This document shows, piece by piece, positions 41,111 to 50,466 of a stretch of 64,000 nucleotides of DNA (the stretch's first letter is position 1; the number at the start of each line of letters is the position of its first letter). This DNA is from Nevskia sp. (GTDB taxonomy: Bacteria > Pseudomonadota > Gammaproteobacteria > Nevskiales > Nevskiaceae), in NCBI GenBank assembly GCA_023229645.1, contig JALNYU010000003.1, positions 232,849 through 296,848 of the forward strand, read 5' to 3'. The position numbers and the translations under genes were made by a program. The notes beneath the pieces are model-generated. The model was not told the origin of the DNA. It worked only from the letters and a program-made list of their open reading frames with translations, and searched no databases.

Positions 41111-43915
41111 ATGAATGCCGATGATCTGCATCTCGCCGCGGCTGTGCAGGCCGCCCAAGCCCGCGTCTCAGCCGCGAGCCCGTTTGTTGCGCGCGTGTTC
41201 GGCCGCCAACAGGTGTGGGCGGACGCTGCGCTGGCGCGTGGCGTATTCGTGCAAGCGCCCGGCGCAGTGGTGCCGCGTCTGCAGGCGGCGTTGGCCGAAG
41301 CGGCCGATGAAGCAGCCTTTTTGCGCGAGCTGCGCAATTTTCGTAATCGCGAACTGGCTTGGTTAGCGTTTCGGGACATTGCTGGCTGGGCCGACGTCGA
41401 TGAGACCCTGGCGGGCTTATCGGAATTTGCCGATGCCGCGATCAACGCCGCGCTCAATTACGCTGACGCCACGCTGAGCCGCCGCCACGGCTCGGCCCGT
41501 ACTGCGCTGGGCGAGCCGGCGCGGCCGTTTGTGCTCGGCATGGGCAAGCTCGGTGGTAAGGAGCTGAATTTTTCGTCGGATATCGATCTAATTTTTGGCT
41601 ACACCGAAGGCGGCGAGACCGATCCCGAAGCTACGGGTGCGCGGCCGTCGCAGGCGCTCAGCAACGAGGAATATTTCTGCAAGTTGGCGCGAGAAACCGG
41701 GCGCTTGCTGGCAACGCTGACCGAAGATGGCTTTGTTTTTCGCGTTGACACCATGTTGCGGCCATTCGGTAGTGTCGGCGCGGCGGCAATGTCGATGTCG
41801 GCAATGGAAGACTACTACCAAGCGCACGGCCGAGAGTGGGAGCGCTACGCGTTGATCAAAGCGCGGCCTTGCGCGGGCGATATCGACGCCGGGTTCGCGT
41901 TGTTGCGGCGGTTGCGGCCGTTTATTTACCGGCGTTATTTGGACTACAACGCGCTCGGGCATCTGCGCGAGCTGAAACGTCAGATCGATCGCGATGCCCA
42001 AGCGCGCGGCGTTGCCGACAACCTCAAGCTCGGGCCGGGCGGTATTCGCGAAGTGGAGTTCATCGTCCAACTGTTTCAGCTCACCCGCGGCGGGCAGGAC
42101 GCGCGGCTGCGCGATCCGCGGCTGCGCCCGGTGTTGCGTGTGCTCGGCGAGTCCGGCTTGCTGCCGGCAAAGACGGCGCGGGCATTGGATAACGCGTACA
42201 CGCTGCTGCGCCGCTGCGAAAACGCCGTGCAGTTTTTTGACGATCAGCAAGTCCATGCACTACCGGAGACTACCGACGGCCGCGCGGCGCTGGCCGCGGC
42301 CTTGAACGCGGCGGACTTCGACGCCGTATTACTGCAGCTGCAGCCAGCACGTGCCCGCGTTCATCAAGAATTCGAGCGCTTGTTTGCCCAGCCCGAACGT
42401 GCCGCCGAGTGCCCGGCGTTCAACGCGCTCGCGGGGCAGGCTTGGGATCCGGCCGAAGCCTCCGAAGCGCAGCTGCGCGCGCAGGGGTTTGGTGATGGCG
42501 CTGAACGCTTGTGCAAAGCCTTGCAGGATTTACGGCAATCGCGGCTGTTGCGGGTGTTGTCGGAGGCGGCGCAGGCGCGTTTGCGCGAGTTGCTGCCGCG
42601 CTTGTTAGCCGATTGCGCCCAGCAACGGGAGCCCGCGACAACGGCCCTGCGCGTGCTGGAAGTGATTGCCGCCATTGCCGGCCGCAGCACCTACTTGAGT
42701 TTGCTGCACGAAAGCGCAACCGCGCGGGCGCAGTTGGTTCGGCTTTGCGCGGCCAGCCCGTGGATCAGCGCACTGCTGGCCCGCACCCCGGCCTTGCTCG
42801 ATACGCTGCTTGATCCGCGATTGGCCGAAGAGGCGCCCGACCGCAACGCGATGCGTGAACGCTTGCAGGCGCAGTTCGCGCGGCTCGCCGCCGACGACAC
42901 CGAAGCGCAAATGGAGTTATTGCGGCGCTACCGGCAGGAAACCACGCTGCGCATCGCCGCGGCCGATCTCGCCGGCAGCTTGCCGCTGATGCAGGTTAGC
43001 GATCACCTTACCTGGCTGGCTGAAGTCATCGTAGAGCAAGCGCTAAGCGCGGCTTGGGCGCAACTCGTCGCCCAGGTTGGCGCGCCCCGGCGCACCGACG
43101 GTGGCGAGGATCGTTTCGCAATCATCGGTTACGGCAAGTTTGGGAGCTTAGAGTTGGGCTATGGCTCCGATCTCGACCTCGTCTTCGTTTACGACAGCGA
43201 AAACCCCGAAGCTGCGACCGTTGGCGTCGCGCGGAGCATCAGCGCCGCCGAATTCTTTGCTCGCTTGAGCCAGCGGTTTACGCATTATCTTGCGACGCTG
43301 ACGCCCGCCGGCCGCGCCTATGAAATTGACTTGCAGCTCAGGCCCAGCGGCAATAGCGGTTTGGTTGTCAGCCGGCTCGAAAGCTTCGCCCGTTACCAAC
43401 GCGAATCAGCGTGGACCTGGGAGCATCAAGCGCTTTTGAAAGCGCGGCCCGTGGCCGGCGATGCCCAGCTCTGCGCGGCGATCGACGCGCTACGCGCCGA
43501 AGTGCTGACCTGCGTGCGCGACGCCGCCAAGCTGCGCCAAGATGTTATCGACATGCGAACCAAGATGCGCAGCAGCTTGGAAAAGCGCGAAGCCGGGCGC
43601 TGGGACGTAAAGCAGGGCAGCGGCGGCTTGATTGATGCCGAATTCATTACCCAGTACCTGTGCTTGCGCGAAGCGCCAACTTGCCCACCGCTGATCGAAT
43701 GCACCGATAATTGGCGCCAGTTGGAAAAGCTGGCCGACAAAGGCCGGATCAGCATGGCGCAGAAGGACCAGCTGTTGGCGGCGGAACGCGCATACCGCGG
43801 TTGGTTGCATCGGCGTGCGTTGCAGCAGGCCGATGGCTTGGCCGATGATGCCGACTTCGCCAGCGAGCGCGCCGCCGTTGCCGCGCTCTGGCAGCAACTT
43901 GTGATTGGAGGTTGA
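41111..43915 (+). CDS. glnE: Glutamine synthetase adenylyltransferase/deadenylase
   Basis: A 934-residue bifunctional enzyme that adenylylates and deadenylylates glutamine synthetase in response to PII status. The two nucleotidyltransferase cores are visible: GMGKLGGKELNFSSDIDLIF in the N-terminal half (deadenylylation) and GYGKFGSLELGYGSDLDLVF in the C-terminal half (adenylylation), each with the GSD/SSDxD metal motif. LKLGPGGIREVEFIVQLFQL is the conserved helical segment. It ends 1 base before the hldD start, so both are probably co-transcribed. Confidence 0.97.
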   Translation: MNADDLHLAAAVQAAQARVSAASPFVARVFGRQQVWADAALARGVFVQAPGAVVPRLQAALAEAADEAAFLRELRNFRNRELAWLAFRDIAGWADVDETLAGLSEFADAAINAALNYADATLSRRHGSARTALGEPARPFVLGMGKLGGKELNFSSDIDLIFGYTEGGETDPEATGARPSQALSNEEYFCKLARETGRLLATLTEDGFVFRVDTMLRPFGSVGAAAMSMSAMEDYYQAHGREWERYALIKARPCAGDIDAGFALLRRLRPFIYRRYLDYNALGHLRELKRQIDRDAQARGVADNLKLGPGGIREVEFIVQLFQLTRGGQDARLRDPRLRPVLRVLGESGLLPAKTARALDNAYTLLRRCENAVQFFDDQQVHALPETTDGRAALAAALNAADFDAVLLQLQPARARVHQEFERLFAQPERAAECPAFNALAGQAWDPAEASEAQLRAQGFGDGAERLCKALQDLRQSRLLRVLSEAAQARLRELLPRLLADCAQQREPATTALRVLEVIAAIAGRSTYLSLLHESATARAQLVRLCAASPWISALLARTPALLDTLLDPRLAEEAPDRNAMRERLQAQFARLAADDTEAQMELLRRYRQETTLRIAAADLAGSLPLMQVSDHLTWLAEVIVEQALSAAWAQLVAQVGAPRRTDGGEDRFAIIGYGKFGSLELGYGSDLDLVFVYDSENPEAATVGVARSISAAEFFARLSQRFTHYLATLTPAGRAYEIDLQLRPSGNSGLVVSRLESFARYQRESAWTWEHQALLKARPVAGDAQLCAAIDALRAEVLTCVRDAAKLRQDVIDMRTKMRSSLEKREAGRWDVKQGSGGLIDAEFITQYLCLREAPTCPPLIECTDNWRQLEKLADKGRISMAQKDQLLAAERAYRGWLHRRALQQADGLADDADFASERAAVAALWQQLVIGG

Positions 43916-43916
43916 T

Positions 43917-44855
43917 GTGATCGTCGTAACCGGAGCTGCCGGCTTCATCGGCTCGAACTTGGTCTTGGCATTAAACGCCCGGGGCCGCCACGATATTCTT
44001 GCCGTTGACGACTTAACCGACGGCACTAAGTTTAAGAATCTTGCCGAGGCCCGCCTCGCAGATTATCTGGACAAAGACGAATTTCTGCTACGGGTTGAAC
44101 GTGGCGAGTTGCCAGTCATCGACGCTGTGTTCCACCAAGGCGCCTGTTCGGCAACGACAGAATGGAACGGCAAGTTCGTGATGGACGTGAACTACCGCTA
44201 TTCGAAGACGCTGCTGCATTACTGCCAAGTGCACGATATTCCGTACTTCTACGCGTCGTCGGCGTCGGTTTACGGCATGGGCAAAAGCGGTTTCCGCGAA
44301 GCGTCGGACTGCGAAAAGCCGTTGAATATGTATGCGTACTCGAAGTTTCTATTTGATCAATACGTGCGCCAGCAAACGCTGCGCGCGCAGGTTGTCGGCC
44401 TGCGTTACTTCAACGTGTACGGCCCGAGAGAACAACACAAAGGCGGCATGGCTTCAACGGCATTCCATTTTAATAATCAGATTGTCGCGGAAGGCCGTTG
44501 CAAGCTATTCGAAGGCAGCGATGGCTACGGCCCCGGCGGTCAGCGTCGCGACTTCATCCACGTTGATGATGTCGTCGCGATGAACCTCTGGTTTTGGGAT
44601 CACCCGGAAAAATCTGGGATCTACAATTGCGGCACCGGCCGCGCCCAGCCGTTCAACGACATTGCCAACGCCGTCATCGCCTGGCACGGCAAAGGGCATA
44701 TCGACTACGTGCCATTTCCGGAAAATCTCATCGGCCGCTATCAGTCGTTCACCGAAGCGGACCATTGCCAACTCCGCGCCTGCGGCTACGACCTGCCGTT
44801 TATGACGGTTGAGCAGGGCGTGAAGCAATATCTGGACTGGTTGAACGCCGCCTAA
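43917..44855 (+). CDS. hldD: ADP-L-glycero-D-manno-heptose 6-epimerase
   Basis: An SDR-type epimerase of 312 residues that makes ADP-L-glycero-D-manno-heptose for the LPS inner core. It has IVVTGAAGFIGSNLVLAL, FHQGACSATTEW, the catalytic YAYSKFLFD (Tyr-x3-Lys), FNVYGPREQHKGGMAS and QRRDFIHVDDVVAMN. The GTG at 43917 is the natural start (VIVVTG), with GGAGG 5 bases before it inside the end of glnE; a TTG at 43905 would precede the fold. HldE is not nearby. Confidence 0.96.
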   Translation: MIVVTGAAGFIGSNLVLALNARGRHDILAVDDLTDGTKFKNLAEARLADYLDKDEFLLRVERGELPVIDAVFHQGACSATTEWNGKFVMDVNYRYSKTLLHYCQVHDIPYFYASSASVYGMGKSGFREASDCEKPLNMYAYSKFLFDQYVRQQTLRAQVVGLRYFNVYGPREQHKGGMASTAFHFNNQIVAEGRCKLFEGSDGYGPGGQRRDFIHVDDVVAMNLWFWDHPEKSGIYNCGTGRAQPFNDIANAVIAWHGKGHIDYVPFPENLIGRYQSFTEADHCQLRACGYDLPFMTVEQGVKQYLDWLNAA

Positions 44856-45197
44856 GTAGCAGAAGCTGCCGGCGGGCACCGGACCGCGACAACAACGCCG
44901 CACAGGAATCGGCACTACGGCTGTGGCTGCGCTTGGGCGAAAGTTTGCCTGCGCAGTGTTTGCGTGCCCGCTGGCTGTAAAACTGGTCGGCTGATAAGCG
45001 TGGCTATCAGATTGAGAAAATCGATTTAAAAAAGTAAAAAAACTACATAAATAGACGGATGCAATGTCATTTGTGCATTGATATTCAGTCAATAACTATT
45101 GACAAGCGATTCGTGTAGCGGCAATGTCCGGCCTGGTACGTTGTAATAAAACTACATATTGCGAATTAAAATCGCAATAATCACAAGGAGGTAGGAC
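44856..45197. promoter_or_regulatory. Control region of the glucoamylase gene
   Basis: The second half is AT-rich, unlike its surroundings. TTGACA (45099-45104) is a perfect -35 box, though the -10 at normal spacing is weak. The motif AACTACATA occurs twice (about 45049 and 45150). Directly before the ribosome-binding site is an 8-bp palindrome, TATTGCGA (45157-45164) and TCGCAATA (45172-45179). AAGGAGG (45184-45190) is a near-perfect Shine-Dalgarno sequence. The palindrome is a plausible repressor site. Confidence 0.5.
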
Positions 45198-47780
45198 ATG
45201 AAACCAAGACGTTTACGCTGGGCGGGGTGTTTGCTGCTCGGCCTGCAATTAACCGCCGTTGCGCCGTTTGCGCTGGCAGCACCGGCCCCCGGCGGCCCAG
45301 GACTCGCGTCCGTTTGGGGGCCATCACAGAAGTCGATGCTCGGCACTTCAGCTTCCAACACCTCGCGGGTTTACTTCACGGGTTATCGCGGCATCGTCAG
45401 TGAAGTGTTTTACCCGCTGGTGGATACCGCCAACACGGTCGATTTGCAGTTCCTGGTTGGCGACACCGCCAAGACGTTCGTCGATGAAGAAAAGCTGCAG
45501 TCGTACACCGCAACGCGCCCCGATACGAAAGCCATGCTGTGGCAGGCGGTGACTTCGAACGCAGGCCATAACTGGAGCATCACCAAGCGCATTTATACCG
45601 ACCCAACACGCAACACGCTGGTTGAACGGGTGACGTTCAACGCCTTGAACGGCCGCACGGTGAAAGACTTCAACGTCTATGTTCTGCACAATCCATCGGT
45701 CGATAACTCCGGTGCCGGCGATACCTCGCGGACATTGGTGTCGGGTGGCCGGACGATGCTCGTTGCCTCGCAAAACAGCCGCGCTTCGGCGCTCGCAGTT
45801 TCGCGGCCGTGGGTGGTGGTCGGCGGCAATACGATGGCCTCGAATGGCTTTGTCGGCGTGAACGATGGCTATACCGATCTGCTCGGTGGCGCGGTCGACC
45901 GCACGATGACCTGGAACTATGATTCCGCCACGAACGGTAACGTTGCACAAATGGGGTGGATCGATTTTGCCGGCAGCACGGCAACCAGCATCAGCTTCGA
46001 TGTCGCATTGGGTTTTGGCACGACCGAGACCGAAGCGCAGACCGCTGCGACCGGCACTTTGGCTTCGAATCTGAATACCTTGGAGACGCAGTACAAGTCA
46101 GAGTGGAATACCTACGCAAATGCGCTTTCAACGCAGGGCGGGTTGGCGGATTCTCAATATTATCTGGCGGCGATGTCACTGAAGACCATCCAAGATAAGT
46201 CCAACGGCGCGATGGTTGCCGGCCTCGGTACGCCGTGGGGCGAAACGCAAGGCGACGGCAACGCAGTTGGCTATCACTTGATCTGGGCGCGCGATCTGTT
46301 CAAGTTCGCCAACGCGCTCATTTCGGCCGGGGATAGTGCCACGGCGAATCGCACGATCGATTATTTGTTCAACGTGCAGATGCAAACTACAAACTGCGGT
46401 ATCGGGCCGTACAATGCCTCCGGTTGTCCGCAGGGCTTCTCGCGGGTTGGCCGGTTCCCGCAAAACTCTTATGTTTCTGGCGTCCAATACTGGCAAGGCA
46501 CGCAGATGGACGAGACGGCGATGCCGATCATCCTCGCGTGGCGCTTGAATCGCACCGACCTCTGGCCGCGCGTGAAAATGGCCGCTGATTTTATCGTCGC
46601 CAACGGTCCGTGGACGTATCAAGAGCGCTGGGAAGAAAACAGCGGCTATTCGCCTTCAACCATCGCGGCCGAAATCGCCGGCTTGGTCAGCGCTGCTGAA
46701 ATTGCCCGTGTTAATGGGGATCTTGCCTCGGCGCGCACCTATTACGCCAAGGCCGATGAATGGCAGCAGAACGTCACCGGTTGGACGTTCACAACCACCG
46801 GTCCGCACGGCAATGGCCGCTACTTTATTCGCATCGACGACAACCTAAACCCGAACGATGGCAATAGCTTCACCATCGGCAACGGCGGTGGTACGCACGA
46901 CGAACGCAAAATCATCGACGGCGGTTTCCTTGAACTCGTCCGCCTTGGCGTAAAGAGCGCCAATGACAGCGCGATTCTCGACACGCTGCCGGAATACGAT
47001 GCGATCGCGATGCAGACCATCGCTGGCAGAGGCCCGGCGTGGTTCCGCTACAACTCTGACGGTTACGGCGAAAAGAACGACGGTAGCAACTATGACGGCA
47101 CTGGCCGCGGCCGCTTGTGGCCGATCTTCACCGCCGAACGCGGGATGTACGAAATCGCCCGGGCCGGCAATGTCGGTAGCCAAGGAACGAGCTATCTGAG
47201 TGCGGTGCGCGCGTTCTCAACGCCGGAAGGTTTCGTATCGGAGCAAGTTTGGAACAACACCGCAACGATCAACAACGGCGAAACCGGCGGTTGGCAAGTC
47301 ACGACGCCGGCAGGCTACACGCCGGGCACGCCGACGAAATCGATTGCGCCGCTGTCGTGGGCCTTGGGTGAGTACATCAATCTGATCGCATCGATTTCGA
47401 GCAATAAGATTATCGATGTCACGCCAGCGGTGTGCGGGCGCTATTCAAACTGCATCGTGCCGCCGCTTGCCGGTCAGGCGCGGGTCAACGTCAACGTAAC
47501 GGCGAGCACCGTGACCGGGCAATACGTCTACGTTACCGGCAATACGGCCGCACTCGGCAACTGGGACACCGGCCTCGCGGTTCCGGTTGATCCAACCAGT
47601 TACCCGGTTTGGAAAAACAGCGTCAATCTGCCGGCCGGAACATCGGTGCAGTACAAGTACCTTCGCCGTAACAGCGATGGCACCTTCATCTACGAGAATT
47701 ATCCGGGCGGTGGCAATCGCACCGTGGTGACGCCGGCCTCCGGCGGCAGCGTTACGGTGAACGATACCGTAACCTGGTAG
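45198..47780 (+). CDS. Secreted GH15 glucoamylase with CBM20 starch-binding domain
   Basis: An 860-residue exported glucan 1,4-alpha-glucosidase. After a signal peptide (LLLGLQLTAVAPFALAAPAP) comes a beta-sandwich N-domain of the glucodextranase/glucoamylase type, then an (alpha/alpha)6 barrel with HLIWARDLFKFANALI (about residue 362), QMDETAMPIILAWRL and the general-acid segment QERWEENSGYSPSTIAAEI (about 475). A C-terminal CBM20 (about 761-860: GQYVYVTGNTAALGNWD, VQYKYLRRNSDGTFIYEN) binds granular starch. It releases glucose from starch or maltodextrins outside the cytoplasm. Confidence 0.95.
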   Translation: MKPRRLRWAGCLLLGLQLTAVAPFALAAPAPGGPGLASVWGPSQKSMLGTSASNTSRVYFTGYRGIVSEVFYPLVDTANTVDLQFLVGDTAKTFVDEEKLQSYTATRPDTKAMLWQAVTSNAGHNWSITKRIYTDPTRNTLVERVTFNALNGRTVKDFNVYVLHNPSVDNSGAGDTSRTLVSGGRTMLVASQNSRASALAVSRPWVVVGGNTMASNGFVGVNDGYTDLLGGAVDRTMTWNYDSATNGNVAQMGWIDFAGSTATSISFDVALGFGTTETEAQTAATGTLASNLNTLETQYKSEWNTYANALSTQGGLADSQYYLAAMSLKTIQDKSNGAMVAGLGTPWGETQGDGNAVGYHLIWARDLFKFANALISAGDSATANRTIDYLFNVQMQTTNCGIGPYNASGCPQGFSRVGRFPQNSYVSGVQYWQGTQMDETAMPIILAWRLNRTDLWPRVKMAADFIVANGPWTYQERWEENSGYSPSTIAAEIAGLVSAAEIARVNGDLASARTYYAKADEWQQNVTGWTFTTTGPHGNGRYFIRIDDNLNPNDGNSFTIGNGGGTHDERKIIDGGFLELVRLGVKSANDSAILDTLPEYDAIAMQTIAGRGPAWFRYNSDGYGEKNDGSNYDGTGRGRLWPIFTAERGMYEIARAGNVGSQGTSYLSAVRAFSTPEGFVSEQVWNNTATINNGETGGWQVTTPAGYTPGTPTKSIAPLSWALGEYINLIASISSNKIIDVTPAVCGRYSNCIVPPLAGQARVNVNVTASTVTGQYVYVTGNTAALGNWDTGLAVPVDPTSYPVWKNSVNLPAGTSVQYKYLRRNSDGTFIYENYPGGGNRTVVTPASGGSVTVNDTVTW

Positions 47781-47810
47781 TTGATCGGTACGTCTTTAGA
47801 GCGCTGACCT

Positions 47811-47842
47811 GCGGCAGTGGAGAAATCCGCTGCCGCTTTTTT
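47811..47842 (+). terminator. Terminator after the glucoamylase gene
   Basis: GCGGCAGTGG (47811-47820) pairs with CCGCTGCCGC (47827-47836, one G-T pair) around a 6-base loop, followed by six T residues. Confidence 0.9.
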
Positions 47843-47844
47843 CG

Positions 47845-48324
47845 TTAAAAAAGCGCCAGCGCGGGTTTAGCGACCATCAAGTAATAAACCACCAACATCG
47901 CAATAAACGCCGGATAGCCGAGCCAAGTCCAACGTTTTGCATCCGCCCAATACGGGTCGGGTAGTTCGACATTCCGCACGTGCGCGGATTCCGCCATCGC
48001 CCGCATGCGTAGCTGTAGTGCAACCACCGGCAACCAGCAGACACCGGCCAGTACATACAGAACGAGCGCCGCCAAAATCCAAGGTGTTGTCCACGGCCAG
48101 CCGACGTGATGTGCGAGCCACAAGCCCGAGAGCGGTTGAAAGATCGCAGCCGGAGTCGTAAACCAATAGTCGGCACGTACAACAAGCCTCGATACCACTA
48201 CAATTGCCGGAATAGAACGGGAGCGGTTAACAAAATACAAATAGAAGGCGCTACCGAAACCCGTTCCAACCAGCAGCACGGACGATAAAATATGCAGTGT
48301 TTTGACCATTAGATAAGCCGTCAC
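47845..48324 (-). CDS. DUF2269-type membrane protein
   Basis: A 159-residue protein with four hydrophobic helices. It starts MTAYLMVKTLHILSSVLLVG and has GTGFGSAFYLYF, DYWFTTPAAIFQPLSGLWL and LGYPAFIAMLVVYYLMVAKP, the pattern of DUF2269 (predicted integral membrane protein) in which several His residues lie at helix ends. Function unknown. It overlaps the upstream SDR-DoxX gene by 4 bases, so the two are translationally coupled and probably act together. Confidence 0.85.
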   Translation of the reverse strand: MTAYLMVKTLHILSSVLLVGTGFGSAFYLYFVNRSRSIPAIVVVSRLVVRADYWFTTPAAIFQPLSGLWLAHHVGWPWTTPWILAALVLYVLAGVCWLPVVALQLRMRAMAESAHVRNVELPDPYWADAKRWTWLGYPAFIAMLVVYYLMVAKPALALF

Positions 48325-49577
48325 GGCTGCCGCTCCTCAGCGACTAAAATAAATAGAATGGCCAGAATCGGAATATTTTTTAAGATGGGGCCGAAGGGAT
48401 GCGCCCAATATTCCGGCAGCGCGATTGAGATGACGGCTGAATAAAAGCTGATCAGCAGCAGTTGCAGCCACCAAAGGCGGCGGCTGGGGCGGAATAGTGT
48501 CGCAAGCCCAAACGTTAGATCGATCAGAATTGCGCCGTAGAAAGCGGCTAGCGCAGTTGCTCCGTGGAACCCGACTTGCTCAAGCAAGGCCAAGCTCGAC
48601 TGCTGTGGGTAAATAACGGCGCTGACTAGCGCGGTGCCAAGCCAGATTGCCGCCAGCGCTACGCGAAGTAGAGGTGTCCGCCACTCTGCTAACGCGTTTT
48701 GACGTAGCGTTGGCGCCTCTGTGACAGGAATAAATTCATCAATCGCTTTAGGCGAATGCCCGAGTAATTCACAACGCGCGCCCGGGTCAGCGACGCTGCC
48801 GGCTTGCAACATCCGCCAGTTGTCTGGCGTTAGAACCACGCCCGGCAGCCTGCCGCCGATTTGCGCCAGTAGACGCATCGCGAATGCCGGAATACTCAAC
48901 GGGATGGCGGGTGCAAAGCCAAGCGCTGTGCGGTACGCGCGCAGCATATCTCGATAGCGGAGTGGCGTAGGGCCGACAAGCGCAACGCATTGGCGAGGTG
49001 CCGTCGCGGGAGAAAGTAGTGTCGAAACGGCATCGACCAAGTCGTCGATATGGATCGGTTGTAGTAGAGATTGCCCGCCACCGGGTAGCGGGGTAATGGG
49101 CAAACTGGCGAGCGTGCGAAAGGCGGTCGCGGAGCTGCCGCGTGCCCCATAAACCAGCCCAGGGCGGAGAATCTGCCACTCCACCGGAAGCGATTGCAGA
49201 TAGCAGTCCGCCGCGTATTTGCTGGCGTAATACGGAGTTGTACCCCGCTCGGCACCGAGCGCCGAAATTTGCACTACGCGTTGAACGCCAGCGGTGGCGC
49301 AGGCCGAGAATAAGGCGCAAGGTGCGCGACGATGGAGATCGTCGAAGCGCTGGCCTTGGCCTTCGATAATAATGCCGATGGCATTAACGACGGCATCGAC
49401 ATTGGCGAGTTTCGACGCCCACTCATGCGGGTCAAAATCCTGGCTGTAGTTGATCGCCACATCGTCGCTACGTTGTGGCACGCGCACGCCCCTCAGCACC
49501 GTGTGGCCGTCTTGCGCAAGTCGCTCGGTGATCGCTTGACCGATAAATCCGCCGGCACCGCAGACGAGAACGCGCAT
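48321..49577 (-). CDS. NAD(P)-binding SDR domain fused to DoxX-like membrane domain
   Basis: A 418-residue fusion. Residues 1 to about 290 form an atypical short-chain dehydrogenase fold (RVLVCGAGGFIGQAITERL, VVNAIGIIIEGQG, VQISALGAERGTTPYYASK, ILRPGLVYG). The remaining part holds four membrane helices of DoxX type (ALLEQVGFHGATALAAFYGA, LFRPSRRLWWLQLLLIS). Related fusions are annotated as SDR family proteins with a DoxX-like domain; their substrate is unknown. The start MRVLVCGAGG at 49577 is chosen; upstream codons are not conserved. Likely target of the adjacent GbsR-type regulator. Confidence 0.88.
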   Translation of the reverse strand: MRVLVCGAGGFIGQAITERLAQDGHTVLRGVRVPQRSDDVAINYSQDFDPHEWASKLANVDAVVNAIGIIIEGQGQRFDDLHRRAPCALFSACATAGVQRVVQISALGAERGTTPYYASKYAADCYLQSLPVEWQILRPGLVYGARGSSATAFRTLASLPITPLPGGGQSLLQPIHIDDLVDAVSTLLSPATAPRQCVALVGPTPLRYRDMLRAYRTALGFAPAIPLSIPAFAMRLLAQIGGRLPGVVLTPDNWRMLQAGSVADPGARCELLGHSPKAIDEFIPVTEAPTLRQNALAEWRTPLLRVALAAIWLGTALVSAVIYPQQSSLALLEQVGFHGATALAAFYGAILIDLTFGLATLFRPSRRLWWLQLLLISFYSAVISIALPEYWAHPFGPILKNIPILAILFILVAEERQP

Positions 49578-49768
49578 TATCGTAGCCTCAGGGATGACCG
49601 ACTTGCGGGGTTGGTGGCTCGCCGCCGAGCGGCGCTGCACGATGCTGGAAGTATCGAAATCGCTGGGCGGCGAAGGCGCCGCATTAAGGGGGCGTAGTAA
49701 TGGCTCGTGCGCAAAAGTCTCAGTGCAAAACAGCGTTGGGCTTCTTGCCCAGCCTTTATTCTAGATAT

Positions 49769-49815
49769 GTCGTTAATATCCATATTGACGATCGTTTCTG
49801 TATAAGAAGAAATAT
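49769..49815. promoter_or_regulatory. Candidate operator(s) upstream of the SDR-DoxX operon
   Basis: Two overlapping-range signals. An imperfect palindrome, GTCGTTAATAT (49769-49779) and ATATTGACGAT (49782-49792), matches at 9 of 11 positions. At 49792-49815 is a degenerate copy of the regulator-gene palindrome: TTTCTGT and AGAAATA half-site cores at the same spacing, 16 of 24 positions identical. The region is AT-rich and probably holds the promoter for the SDR-DoxX/DUF2269 pair. Confidence 0.45.
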
Positions 49816-49827
49816 TGAAGTAAAAAA

Positions 49828-50370
49828 TTACCGCTTACTTTCGGCGGGCGACTTGCGAACGACTTTACTGATCTTTGCGCCCACACCCAACGTCTTCATC
49901 AGCGTTTCTGGCTGCATACGCAGCATCTCATCCATCCAGGTCGTTAGAATTTCCATAAAGGCGAGCGTCTCGTTGATGCGCTGCCGCGATCCCAGACTTT
50001 CGGCGGCCATGTCAGGGCTGGCTAAGCATTCGCGTAAAACGCTGAGCGTTGGGTCTATTTCTCGCTGTCGCCGGCCTTCAACGATTAGCTTGAATAACGT
50101 CCAAACGTCAGCAGATGTCTCAAAGTAATCGCGTCGATCACCCATTAAATGCACCACCCGCACTAAGCGCCACGCCTGTAACTCTTTGATGCTATTGCTG
50201 ACATTTGAGCGTGCAACGCTAAGCGTTTCGGCAATTTCTTCGGCATCGAGCGGGCGGCCGGCAAGAAATAACAATGCGTGGATCTGCGCCACGGTTCGAT
50301 TCACGCCCCAGCGCGAACCCATCTCACCCCAGTGGAGAATAAAGCGCTCGGTAACGGGTTTCAGTTCCAT
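49828..50370 (-). CDS. GbsR/MarR-family transcriptional regulator
   Basis: A 180-residue winged-helix regulator. It has MELKPVTERFILHWGEMGSRWG, GVNRTVAQIHALLFLAGRPL, then the helix-turn-helix LDAEEIAETLSVARSNVSNS and wing LVRVVHLMGDRRDYFE, typical of the GbsR subgroup of MarR proteins. A C-terminal dimerisation helix follows. A perfect palindrome lies 23 bases upstream of the start, as expected for autoregulation. The ligand is not evident. It is transcribed in the same direction as the SDR-DoxX operon. Confidence 0.9.
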   Translation of the reverse strand: MELKPVTERFILHWGEMGSRWGVNRTVAQIHALLFLAGRPLDAEEIAETLSVARSNVSNSIKELQAWRLVRVVHLMGDRRDYFETSADVWTLFKLIVEGRRQREIDPTLSVLRECLASPDMAAESLGSRQRINETLAFMEILTTWMDEMLRMQPETLMKTLGVGAKISKVVRKSPAESKR

Positions 50371-50392
50371 ATCGACAAACTAATCTTGTCCG

Positions 50393-50416
50393 TTATTTCT
50401 GTCAACACAGAAATAA
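50393..50416. promoter_or_regulatory. Perfect palindrome, likely GbsR-type operator
   Basis: TTATTTCTGT (50393-50402) and ACAGAAATAA (50407-50416) are exact inverted repeats with a 4-base CAAC centre. It lies directly upstream of the regulator ATG (50370), within its promoter region. Confidence 0.65.
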
Positions 50417-50466
50417 AAATCGAATGCTATAACTTGCCGACGACAAGTTTCGGAAACGGGGGTTGA

